NCBI GenBank assembly: GCA_026196445.1
Contig: JAPHTE010000061.1
Coordinates: forward strand, 1-8,940
Direction: 5' to 3'
Origin: Lysobacterales bacterium
GTDB taxonomy: Bacteria; Pseudomonadota; Gammaproteobacteria; Xanthomonadales; SZUA-36
DNA length: 8,940 nucleotides
In this document: piece after piece, positions 1 through 5,962 of the stretch
Layout: each line of letters opens with the position of its first letter
Position numbering within the stretch: position 1 is the first letter of the stretch
Notes under the pieces: model-generated
Told to the model about the DNA's origin: nothing
Databases searched by the model: none
Seen by the model: only the letters and a program-made list of their open reading frames with translations
Made by a program: the position numbers and the translations under genes

Positions 1-638
1 GCGAATGCGAGGATCGGACCCGCATATCCCAGTTCGCGCATCAGCATGATCAAGGTGGTATTTTCCTCATCATTGCCATTCGCGACCACGGCTGAAATTG
101 ACTCGATTCGATCTGCGGGCAGGCTGTCTTCGACAAAGTCCAGCAATACGACCGGCAAGTCGCGCCGCTGCGCTGCGCGGGCAGCGTCACGCGCCTGCTC
201 CAGAATGACGAAACGACGACCATGGCGTTTCAACTCTTCAATCAGCGAAGCCACCGCCGGGCTGTAATGGAAAATCAGAATGTATTCCTTGAAATTGGGC
301 AGTGTCTTGGGCAGCCGCGCTTCGAATCTTTCTTCGAAATACGGCAACAGGTAAAACGGAATGATCAGGAAAAGCAATAGCAAGCCGGCGAACTGGGTGG
401 CGATGACCAACAGAACCATCAACGGGTGGTCCCACCTCGAGTCTGCCCCATAGCCCGTGGTGGTCAAGGTCTCGGCGGCCCACTCCAGGGAGTCTAAAAA
501 GTCATGCGGACGCTGCTCCAGGTAGGTCTCACCCAGCATGTACAGAAATGCGAAACCCAGGACCGTAAACACAACGATGATCAGCAGCAGGAACAAGCCG
601 CGGGTTGAACGTCTTATTGAGGGTGTCTGATCAGCCAT
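1..638 (-). CDS. Two-TM potassium channel with RCK/TrkA-N-like domain (3' end outside window)
   Basis: This is an ion channel subunit in the inner membrane, probably potassium-selective. The 212 visible residues run from an N-terminus rich in Arg, through membrane helix 1 (about 13-36), a pore helix and the potassium selectivity filter TTTGYG (59-64), to membrane helix 2 (about 72-98). A cytoplasmic alpha/beta domain follows from about residue 117. That is the layout of MthK-like 2TM-RCK channels. The domain keeps the later RCK pattern (VVANGNDEENTTL, about 184-196), but where the first beta strand should lead into GxGxxG it reads ILIFHYSPAV, so the glycine motif is absent. The ATG at 638-636 has a GAGG site (650-647) 8 nt upstream. 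It lies 114 nt downstream of ppc on the same strand and has its own possible promoter. The remainder of the gene lies left of base 1. The channel call is firm; the ligand, if any, is unknown. Confidence 0.85.
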   Translation of the reverse strand, partial: MADQTPSIRRSTRGLFLLLIIVVFTVLGFAFLYMLGETYLEQRPHDFLDSLEWAAETLTTTGYGADSRWDHPLMVLLVIATQFAGLLLLFLIIPFYLLPYFEERFEARLPKTLPNFKEYILIFHYSPAVASLIEELKRHGRRFVILEQARDAARAAQRRDLPVVLLDFVEDSLPADRIESISAVVANGNDEENTTLIMLMRELGYAGPILAF

Positions 639-679
639 TTGCTTCGCCTCACTCTATTTCCCCAAGTCCGTAACCTGAT

Positions 680-708
680 TTTTTACATCGTACATTCACC
701 AATTGCAA
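680..708 (-). promoter_or_regulatory. Possible sigma70-type promoter of the potassium channel gene
   Basis: On the minus strand a -35-like TTGCAA (708-703) is followed after exactly 17 nt by a -10-like TAAAAA (685-680); each matches the consensus at 4 of 6 positions. Transcription would start near 673 and leave a leader of about 35 nt before the ATG at 638. The match is moderate and co-transcription with ppc is not excluded, because I see no convincing terminator in 639-752. The only hairpin there is a GGCC/GGCC pair at 721-733 without a T-tract. Confidence 0.35.
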
Positions 709-752
709 AACACATGACCTGGCCGTCCGGGCCTCCTCGCTTGTTATCGTGC

Positions 753-3449
753 CTAACCCGTATTCTGTATGCCCCGTGCGATACCATTGACAGTAAGCAG
801 CAGGGCCTCGAACAATGCCTCGTCCCGGCGCCCGGTTGCGCGCCAGCGTTTCAGCAGGTCCACCTGCAACAGGCTCATCGGGTCCACGTAGGGGTTGCGC
901 AGACGGATGGACCTTTGCAGCGTGTTATCACCATCCAGCAGTTCGTCCTGTTGCTTGATGTTCAAAATCATTGCACGCGTCAGGCGCAATTCGGACTCGA
1001 TCAGTTCGAACACCGCCCGGCTGGTCTCGGGCGCCAGTTGGGCGTAGTGCCGGCCAATGTCCAGGTCCGATTTCGCCAGGGCCATTTCCACGTCCGACAG
1101 CATGCTGCCGAAGAACAGCCAGCCGGTAGACATGGCCCGCAGTGTTTCCAGGCCATGGGTATCGGTTGCGGCGGATAACGCCGTGCCCACACCAAAACAG
1201 GCCGGCAGGCCGATACGTGTTTGCGCCCAGGAAAACACCCACGGAATCGCCCTCAGGTTTTCGACGCCGAGACCCGAGCGGCGCGAGGCCGGGCGCGAGC
1301 CGATGCTCATGCGCTCGATGACGTCGATGGGTGTCGCGTGGCGGAAATAGTCGATGAACTGCGGGTTTGCATAGACCAGATGGCGGTAGGTCTTTCTGGA
1401 CGTTTCCGCCATTTCCTCAACCACCCGCTGCCAGTCCGCGTGCGGGGGCGTCGTTTCTACCAGGCCGGTTTTCAGCGTGGCTGCGGTCGCCAGCTCCAGG
1501 TTGCGCTCCGCCAGGGTGCGGTTGCCATATTTCTGGTTGATCGTCTCGCCCTGCTCCGTAACACGCAAAAAGCCGTTCACCGTGCCGTGAGGCGCGCCGA
1601 GGATGCCACCGTTAAAATTACCGCCACCGCGGCTGACCGTGCCACCGCGGCCGTGGAAGAACCCCGGTTCGACACCGTGTTTCCTGGCCAGGTTTGTGAG
1701 CCGCACCTGCGCCGTTGCCAGCGCCCAACGCGAGGAAATCAGGCCACCGTCCTTGTTCGAGTCCGAATAGCCCAGCATGATGACCTGGCGTTGGCCACGC
1801 GCAGCGAGATGTGCTTTGTAGACCGGGTCGTTGAACAGGCGCTCGAGGATGACTTCACCCTGTTTCAGGTCATCAACCGTTTCCAGCAGAGGGGCGATAT
1901 CAAGTGGCGTGTTGCTGTGGGCATCGCCCAAGCCGGCCATCCGGGCCAAAAACAGCACGCTCAGCACGTCGTCCGCACCCTGGGTCATGGAGATGATGTA
2001 GGGTCCGAGCGCGCGTGGACCAAAGTGTTTCCGGCCCCAGCCGATCGTGCGGAACACCTCGATTGTCCCGGCAACATCCTCGTCATCAGGCAGCTCGGGT
2101 AAACGGTTTGATTTGAGCAAGGCGGTCAGTCGATCAGCCCTGTCCCCGGCATCGAGTTCCAGCCACTTTTCGTCGCCGAGTATGCGCGCGATGACCCGGC
2201 GGTGGACTAACGAATCCTGGCGAATGTCCAGCGTCGCCAGGTGAAAACCAAAGGTGATTTCCCTGGTCTGCAAGCGCCTGAGCTGGAAAACACCGGCATG
2301 CCGGCCCTTGTACGTTTCCAGCGACTGCCTGATCAACCTGAGATCGGCCCGGAATTCCTGCGCGCCGCCATAAGCGCCCGGGGCGTTGTCCAGCACAGCT
2401 TTCAGACGAGCCATCATCAGCTTTAGCAGGCAACGGTAGGGCATGTTACGCACGCGCTGGCTGATCTTTGCAGCCTCATCCGGCAACAACCCGATATAGT
2501 CATCCAGACGTTCCATTACTTCCTTGCTGACCTCGATCTGCGAAAGAGACTGGCTGAGGAAGCGCGAGAGCGCATGCATCTCGGGCAGGTATTTGCCAAT
2601 GATCTCGCGACGCTGGTATTCCAGTGAGCGCCGGATGGTATCCGCGTTGACGTTGGGGTTGCCGTCCATGTCGCCACCGACCCAGGAGCCGAAGTGCAGC
2701 AGCGCAGGTATGGCCTGCTCGCCTGCATCCGGCCAGCAGGTCTCGACGGCCTGGCCCAGGCGCTCGTAAAACGGCGGCACGATCCGGTACAGTACATCGG
2801 TGAGGTAGAACAGCACGTTCTCCATCTCGTTTCGAACCGAGAGCTGATGTTCGGGATACATCTCCGTTTGCCAGTTGCTGGTTACCGCAGACCGCACGCG
2901 CTCGAGCGTGGCGGCTTCCTCTTCGGGTGTTCTTGACGGGTCCAAACGGTCCACCAACCTGCGCAGGATGAACTGTTCCTTCTCGAGCAGCGTGCGGCGC
3001 GTGGGTTCGGTCGGGTGTGCAGTCAAGACAGGTTCGACCGTCATGCGCTCGAGTTCCCGCATGACGTCTTCGAGAGGCTGCCCGCGCAGTTCCTGCATCA
3101 CCGCCAGCAGCCCGCCGGGCTGCGCCTTGATCCCTCTTCTCAGGTAATGCCTGCGGCGCCGAATCCTGTGGACCTTTTCCGCCAGGTTGACCACCTGGAA
3201 ATAGCTGGTGAAAGCGTGCACCAGTTGCCGGGCCTGCTCGACGTCCATCCCGCAAAGCAAGGCGTCCAACTCGTCCGCTGCACTTGTGTCGTTCTCGCGC
3301 CGCCGGATGGCCGTGCGCCGAACGGCTTCGACCAATTGCAGAAACTCCGCGCCGCGTTGTTCCGCCAACACTTCACCCACCAGCGTGCCGAGTATGCGAA
3401 CATCGTCACGCAGCGGCTTTTCTTTTTCAGCAAAGTCGATCTCACGCAT
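753..3449 (-). CDS. ppc: Phosphoenolpyruvate carboxylase
   Basis: This cytoplasmic enzyme adds bicarbonate to phosphoenolpyruvate to make oxaloacetate and phosphate, refilling the TCA cycle. Its 898 residues are close to the 883 of the E. coli enzyme, so it is complete. Visible signatures in order are TAHPTEPTRRT (143-153) with the catalytic His145 (His138 in E. coli), SWVGGDMDGNPNV (255-267), GYSDSNKDGG (560-569) with the active-site Lys566, and the mobile loop FHGRGGTVSRGGG (598-610) with His599, Arg601 and Arg607. The C-terminus ends QNTG, the usual PEPC end; its Asn896 corresponds to an effector-site residue in E. coli. The Ser in the loop (GRGGTVSRGG rather than GRGGSIGRGG) and the Met in GGDMDGNP look like features of a bacterial subgroup. 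The ATG at 3449 has only a weak GGA site 8 nt upstream. Neighbours give no pathway link. The stop is TAG at 755-753. Confidence 0.98.
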   Translation of the reverse strand: MREIDFAEKEKPLRDDVRILGTLVGEVLAEQRGAEFLQLVEAVRRTAIRRRENDTSAADELDALLCGMDVEQARQLVHAFTSYFQVVNLAEKVHRIRRRRHYLRRGIKAQPGGLLAVMQELRGQPLEDVMRELERMTVEPVLTAHPTEPTRRTLLEKEQFILRRLVDRLDPSRTPEEEAATLERVRSAVTSNWQTEMYPEHQLSVRNEMENVLFYLTDVLYRIVPPFYERLGQAVETCWPDAGEQAIPALLHFGSWVGGDMDGNPNVNADTIRRSLEYQRREIIGKYLPEMHALSRFLSQSLSQIEVSKEVMERLDDYIGLLPDEAAKISQRVRNMPYRCLLKLMMARLKAVLDNAPGAYGGAQEFRADLRLIRQSLETYKGRHAGVFQLRRLQTREITFGFHLATLDIRQDSLVHRRVIARILGDEKWLELDAGDRADRLTALLKSNRLPELPDDEDVAGTIEVFRTIGWGRKHFGPRALGPYIISMTQGADDVLSVLFLARMAGLGDAHSNTPLDIAPLLETVDDLKQGEVILERLFNDPVYKAHLAARGQRQVIMLGYSDSNKDGGLISSRWALATAQVRLTNLARKHGVEPGFFHGRGGTVSRGGGNFNGGILGAPHGTVNGFLRVTEQGETINQKYGNRTLAERNLELATAATLKTGLVETTPPHADWQRVVEEMAETSRKTYRHLVYANPQFIDYFRHATPIDVIERMSIGSRPASRRSGLGVENLRAIPWVFSWAQTRIGLPACFGVGTALSAATDTHGLETLRAMSTGWLFFGSMLSDVEMALAKSDLDIGRHYAQLAPETSRAVFELIESELRLTRAMILNIKQQDELLDGDNTLQRSIRLRNPYVDPMSLLQVDLLKRWRATGRRDEALFEALLLTVNGIARGIQNTG

Positions 3450-3460
3450 ACATCGGATCC

Positions 3461-3510
3461 GGTCAATTGAAGGTGTTAACAGGTATTACCTGAATAATAG
3501 CAGGTCAATT
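3461..3510 (-). promoter_or_regulatory. Candidate ppc promoter with palindrome and repeat
   Basis: The 85-nt gap upstream of ppc contains, on the minus strand, an extended -10 element TGCTATTAT (3502-3494; 5 of 6 matches plus TGn) without a good -35. Transcription would start near 3487 and give a leader of about 38 nt. A perfect 13-bp palindrome CAGGTATTACCTG (3480-3492) lies at the predicted start, and a third CAGGT (3501-3505) forms another inverted pair with ACCTG at 3488-3492. The octamer GGTCAATT occurs twice in direct orientation (3461-3468 and 3503-3510), 42 bp apart. This arrangement suggests an operator, but no regulator is identifiable and the promoter is unproven. Confidence 0.35.
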
Positions 3511-3534
3511 CCCGGTTCATTTTTTTACGCGGTC

Positions 3535-3978
3535 TTATTGATCCAGCTTCTCAATTTGTCTTTCGATGCGTCTTTGGCCCAGGTACGCAACCAGCGCATA
3601 CGCGCCGATCAGCAACGCCGGACCCAAAAGTGCCGGTAACCACGTGTTGGTCCACCGGGAAGCATCCGGCCAACCGTATATAAGCAAACAAACTGATACG
3701 ATGAGAAAGGTAAGCACCAGGTAACTCACCAGGGCGCCGCGCCAGGTCGGTCTTGGCATGACGCCACCGAGAATCAGCTGCAGCGCCAGGTTACCGAAGA
3801 TAGAAATAGCCAGGACCGCCTGGAAATCGCGGAGCTCCTCATCGGCCTGGCCCAACACGTGGAGACGATAAAACACGACAGCCGCCAGCAGAAGTTGTGT
3901 GACCCCGAGCCATATTGCAGCAGCGTAGCGGGTATTTGAGCGGGTGCGCTCATCGATCGTCATCTTGTGGAAAAACAT
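3535..3978 (-). CDS. Four-helix integral membrane protein, function unknown
   Basis: I do not recognise a named family for this 147-residue protein. It has four hydrophobic stretches long enough to cross the membrane, at about 18-37, 53-74, 81-102 and 113-134. The N-terminus is short and charged, and the charged tail GQRRIERQIEKLDQ probably lies in the cytoplasm. There is no cleavable signal peptide and no obvious catalytic motif. The start at 3978 is favoured over an internal ATG at 3963 because a strong AGGAG (3990-3986) sits 7 nt upstream of it, while the internal ATG has none. The start overlaps the stop of the repressor gene by one base (TGATG), so the two are probably translated together. 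Small XRE regulators paired with small membrane proteins are a recurring arrangement in bacteria. A membrane-linked role such as sensing or partner control of the regulator is inference only. Confidence 0.75.
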   Translation of the reverse strand: MFFHKMTIDERTRSNTRYAAAIWLGVTQLLLAAVVFYRLHVLGQADEELRDFQAVLAISIFGNLALQLILGGVMPRPTWRGALVSYLVLTFLIVSVCLLIYGWPDASRWTNTWLPALLGPALLIGAYALVAYLGQRRIERQIEKLDQ

Positions 3979-4193
3979 CAGTCCTCTCCTTGAATCCAGA
4001 ACAGCTCATCCAGGGTCTTGTTGGTAACCCAAGCCAGCTTCAGACACAAATTCAGTGTCGGGTTGTAACCCCCGGCCTCGATCAGGCCAATGGTTTGGCG
4101 GGTCACTCCAACCTGGTCAGCCAGTTGTGCCTGGGTCAGGCCACATTCCACCCGGGCGAGTTTTAAATGGTTCTTTATCACGCTTTTGTGCAT
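3978..4193 (-). CDS. Small XRE-family helix-turn-helix transcriptional regulator
   Basis: This 71-residue DNA-binding protein is almost entirely one Cro/C1-type HTH domain. Residues 8-65 give the five-helix fold. The scaffold helix is TQAQLADQVG (20-29), the recognition helix is TRQTIGLIEAG (31-41), and the classic tail YNPTLNLCLKLA (43-54) and LDELF (61-65) follow. There is no separate ligand or dimerisation domain, as is usual for the short regulators of this group that sit beside membrane proteins. The ATG at 4193 has no Shine-Dalgarno site. The predicted promoter places the RNA start at or next to this ATG, so the message may be leaderless. Repeated ATGTAA/TTACAT half-sites cover the -35 and -10 region, which fits autoregulation. 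The stop overlaps the start of the membrane protein gene by one base. Confidence 0.9.
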   Translation of the reverse strand: MHKSVIKNHLKLARVECGLTQAQLADQVGVTRQTIGLIEAGGYNPTLNLCLKLAWVTNKTLDELFWIQGED

Positions 4194-4228
4194 GGTTAGA
4201 ATGTAATATATATCGGTCTTAATGTAAA
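4194..4228 (-). promoter_or_regulatory. Candidate promoter of the XRE operon, predicted leaderless
   Basis: On the minus strand a -35 element TTTACA (4228-4223) is followed after 17 nt by TACATT (4205-4200), with 4 of 6 -10 matches. Six bases (CTAACC) then lead directly to the ATG at 4193, so a start 7 nt after the -10 coincides with the A of the start codon. The absence of any Shine-Dalgarno sequence before this ATG fits a leaderless transcript. The strand is very AT-rich here, so alternative -10 positions (TATATT) cannot be excluded. Confidence 0.45.
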
Positions 4229-4241
4229 CTATATATTACAT
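4201..4241. promoter_or_regulatory. Putative operator: three ATGTAA half-sites
   Basis: ATGTAA occurs at 4201-4206 and 4222-4227 and its complement TTACAT at 4236-4241. The outer two belong to a perfect 12-bp inverted repeat (ATGTAATATATA, 4201-4212; TATATATTACAT, 4230-4241) with a 17-nt spacer. The inner pair forms the 20-bp near-palindrome ATGTAAACTATATATTACAT (4222-4241), with 8 of 10 base pairs matching. The first two half-sites are 21 bp apart, two helix turns, and so lie on the same face. One overlaps the predicted -35 and one the predicted -10 of the XRE gene. This is the pattern expected of an autorepressor's operator; binding is inferred from position only. Confidence 0.6.
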
Positions 4242-4307
4242 CGATGAATACGATGATCTGCTTTGGGCGCGCAGTGCACCTTAATCGCATGACAATGACT
4301 GAAAAGG

Positions 4308-4348
4308 CCCGGCCTGCCTGACTGATTGCGCTTTAAGAGGGGGCCGGG
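4308..4348. repeat. GC-rich inverted repeat in the divergent intergenic region
   Basis: CCCGGCC (4308-4314) and GGCCGGG (4342-4348) form a perfect 7-bp all-GC stem with a 27-nt loop. Read on the minus strand the stem is followed by CCTTTTC, which faintly resembles an intrinsic terminator that could stop antisense transcription towards the XRE gene. On the plus strand there is no T-tract, but the structure could sit upstream of, or in, the leader of the pan/coa cluster. The long loop makes either reading weak. Confidence 0.25.
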
Positions 4349-4351
4349 TCA

Positions 4352-4380
4352 TTGCAAAAATGGCACAAATGGCCTAACCT
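4352..4380 (+). promoter_or_regulatory. Weak candidate promoter of the pan/coa cluster
   Basis: TTGCAA (4352-4357; 4 of 6 to -35) and TAACCT (4375-4380; 3 of 6 to -10) are 17 nt apart. A start near 4387 would give about 30 nt before the leader ORF at 4417. I found no better pair between 4242 and 4416, so the true promoter may be non-canonical or elsewhere in this gap. Confidence 0.2.
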
Positions 4381-4416
4381 CCACCTCGATTCGCGCCGAT
4401 CCGAAGGACGGCGACG

Positions 4417-4473
4417 ATGGTAGCCACTGTAAACAGAACGACGGACTTGATCCAAAGGACAGGTACCGAATGA
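4417..4473 (+). CDS. Possible 18-residue leader peptide coupled to panG
   Basis: A short reading frame encodes MVATVNRTTDLIQRTGTE, with five threonines in 18 residues. Its ATG has an AAGGA site (4404-4408) 8 nt upstream, and its TGA (4471-4473) overlaps the ATG of the reductase gene (4470-4472) as ATGA. That is the same junction type used down the rest of the cluster. The next gene's own AAGGA (4455-4459) lies inside this frame. This could be a translated leader that opens or couples the downstream site, possibly sensitive to Thr, Val or Ile supply, or simply a chance frame. It is too short for coding statistics, so the call rests on the site and the overlap. Confidence 0.4.
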   Translation: MVATVNRTTDLIQRTGTE

Positions 4474-5177
4474 AACGACCCATCTACGGAATCGTGGGGA
4501 ACGGCCGGGTAGCCACCCACCTCGCCCGATATCTCGAACTGGAATCACAGGAATATTGCACCTGGCACAGGGGCATGACCGGAACACCGGCCGCATCAAT
4601 GGCGGGTGCATCACACGTCTTGCTTGCGATCTCCGATGATTCGCTCGAACCTTTTCTGTACCAATACCCGGAGTTGTCAACACTCACACTGGTCCATTTT
4701 TCCGGCAGCAAGGTGATCGACAGCGTCGCAGGCCTGCACCCGCTGATGACATTCGGGCCGGATGTCTACGACCTCGAAACCTACCGGTCTATTCCCTTTG
4801 TAAGCGAAAACGGCAATGTTGGATTCGAGGAAATATTTCCCGCACTGTCCAATCCGTCCTGGGCCATCGATCCGCAGCTGAAACCCCTCTACCACGCGCT
4901 GTGCGTGATGGCGGGAAATTTTCCAACACTGCTGTGGAACAAGGCATTCAGTGAGTTTGAAAGCAAGCTGGGGTTGCCACACGAAATCCTTGGCCCGTAC
5001 CTCGCAAAAACCCTCGATAACACCCTGGCCGGTGGTGGCCAGGCCCTGACCGGTCCGTTGGCCAGGGGCGATGTACGCACGGTGAGCCAGAACATCACGG
5101 CCCTGGGCGATGATACTTACGCCGGGGTTTACCGGGCTTTCGCGCACAGTCATGGCATGCAGGAGACAGGCACGTGA
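4470..5177 (+). CDS. panG: Rossmann/DUF2520 protein, probable PanG-type ketopantoate reductase
   Basis: The predicted role is NAD(P)H-dependent reduction of ketopantoate to pantoate, the step between PanB and PanC. The protein has 235 residues. An N-terminal Rossmann fold opens with IYGIVGNGRVATHLARYL (5-22), a GxGxxA variant, and continues to LLAISDDSL (51-59). HFSGSK (76-81) and GLHPLMTFG (88-96) match the DUF2520 linker. The helical C-terminal domain carries YHALCVMAGNF (141-151) and ALTGPLARGDVRTVSQNITAL (192-212). This is not classical PanE. PanG of Francisella, an experimentally shown ketopantoate reductase, belongs to this kind of protein as I recall, and no panE or ilvC is in view. 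The ATG at 4470 is chosen because the Rossmann strand begins at once and AAGGA lies 10 nt upstream; the frame is open further upstream but that part lacks domain character. The family call is strong; the specific reaction is inferred from position ahead of panB. Confidence 0.75.
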   Translation: MKRPIYGIVGNGRVATHLARYLELESQEYCTWHRGMTGTPAASMAGASHVLLAISDDSLEPFLYQYPELSTLTLVHFSGSKVIDSVAGLHPLMTFGPDVYDLETYRSIPFVSENGNVGFEEIFPALSNPSWAIDPQLKPLYHALCVMAGNFPTLLWNKAFSEFESKLGLPHEILGPYLAKTLDNTLAGGGQALTGPLARGDVRTVSQNITALGDDTYAGVYRAFAHSHGMQETGT

Positions 5178-5962
5178 AAGTACAGGACTTCACCTTGAAG
5201 AAACAAAGCAGCGAACGCATTTCGATGGTCACCTGCTACGACGCCTGGAGCGCAAAACTGATCGCCGGCACCGACATCGACTGCGTGCTGGTGGGAGACA
5301 GCCTGGCCATGGTGGTCTACGGCTTTGACACGACGCTGCCGGTCGACATCGACACGATGGCCGCACATACCGCAGCCGTGCGCCGCGGCGCCCCGGACAA
5401 GTTCATCATCGGCGACATGCCGTTCCTGTCTTACCGCCAGGGACAGGGCCTGGCGGTAGAGAACGCGGGTAAATTGATGCAGGCCGGCGCCAACGCGGTG
5501 AAGCTCGAGGGGGCTGCGGGCAACCTCGACATGATCACCCACCTGGTGGAATCGGGCATCCCGGTGATGGGCCACCTGGGGCTGACCCCGCAATCCGTGC
5601 ACCGGCTGGGCGGCATGCATGTACAGGGCCGTGACAATGGGGCTGCAGAACAATTGAAAAGGCAGGCGACAGAACTGCAGCAAGCGGGTTGTTTTGCACT
5701 GGTGCTGGAACTGGTTCCGGCGGCCCTTGCGGCGACGGTTACCCAGGCACTCGACATCCCGACCGTCGGCATCGGCGCCGGCGCAGCCACGGACGGCCAG
5801 GTACTGGTGTTGCATGACCTGCTGGGCCTCAGCGCGAACTTCAAGCCGAAATTTCTCAGGACCTGGATGGATGGTGCGGTGAACGTGCACGACGCGCTGC
5901 AGTCCTTCCACCGCGAGGTCAACGAGGGTACCTACCCGGGCAAGCAGGAGAGCTACGCGTGA
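5174..5962 (+). CDS. panB: 3-methyl-2-oxobutanoate hydroxymethyltransferase
   Basis: PanB transfers a hydroxymethyl group from 5,10-methylenetetrahydrofolate to ketoisovalerate, giving ketopantoate, the first committed step of pantothenate synthesis in the cytoplasm. The 262 residues match the family length. Visible signatures are VTCYDAWSAKL (19-29), VGDSLAMVVYG (40-50) with metal ligand Asp42, GDMPFLSY (80-87) with metal ligand Asp81, KLEG (110-113), GHLGLTPQS (133-141), LELVP (178-182) with the catalytic Glu179, and VGIGAGAATDGQVLVLHDLLG (198-218). The start is GTG at 5174, overlapping the upstream TGA as GTGA, with AGGAG (5161-5165) 8 nt before it. It ends with a second GTGA overlap into panC. 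All expected catalytic residues are present. Confidence 0.98.
   Translation: MKVQDFTLKKQSSERISMVTCYDAWSAKLIAGTDIDCVLVGDSLAMVVYGFDTTLPVDIDTMAAHTAAVRRGAPDKFIIGDMPFLSYRQGQGLAVENAGKLMQAGANAVKLEGAAGNLDMITHLVESGIPVMGHLGLTPQSVHRLGGMHVQGRDNGAAEQLKRQATELQQAGCFALVLELVPAALAATVTQALDIPTVGIGAGAATDGQVLVLHDLLGLSANFKPKFLRTWMDGAVNVHDALQSFHREVNEGTYPGKQESYA

Noticed and set aside
721..733. GGCC-N5-GGCC hairpin downstream of ppc as a terminator.
   Set aside because: The stem is only 4 bp and no T-tract follows on the minus strand.
639..1178. Long open frames antisense to ppc (also 1221-2102 and 3015-3470 on the plus strand).
   Set aside because: They mirror the GC-rich codon pattern of ppc, have no domain-like sequence and no convincing ribosome site.
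1619..1657. Gly-to-Ser change in the PEP carboxylase catalytic loop (GRGGTVSRGGG) and Met in GGDMDGNP as signs of lost activity.
   Set aside because: His599, Arg601, Arg607 and Lys566 are kept and, as I recall, similar variants occur in a proteobacterial PEPC subgroup, so it is probably a clade trait.
3442..3453. Three-codon minimal ORF (MYA, minus strand) overlapping the ppc start.
   Set aside because: It has no distinct ribosome site and a frame this short is expected by chance.
4326..4469. Longer N-terminus for the PanG-like protein.
   Set aside because: The Rossmann strand starts right after the ATG at 4470, which has its own ribosome site; the extra 48 residues look like translated leader DNA.
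5150..5911. Open frame of 253 codons antisense to panB.
   Set aside because: It is a His/Arg/Gln-rich shadow of a strongly conserved gene.
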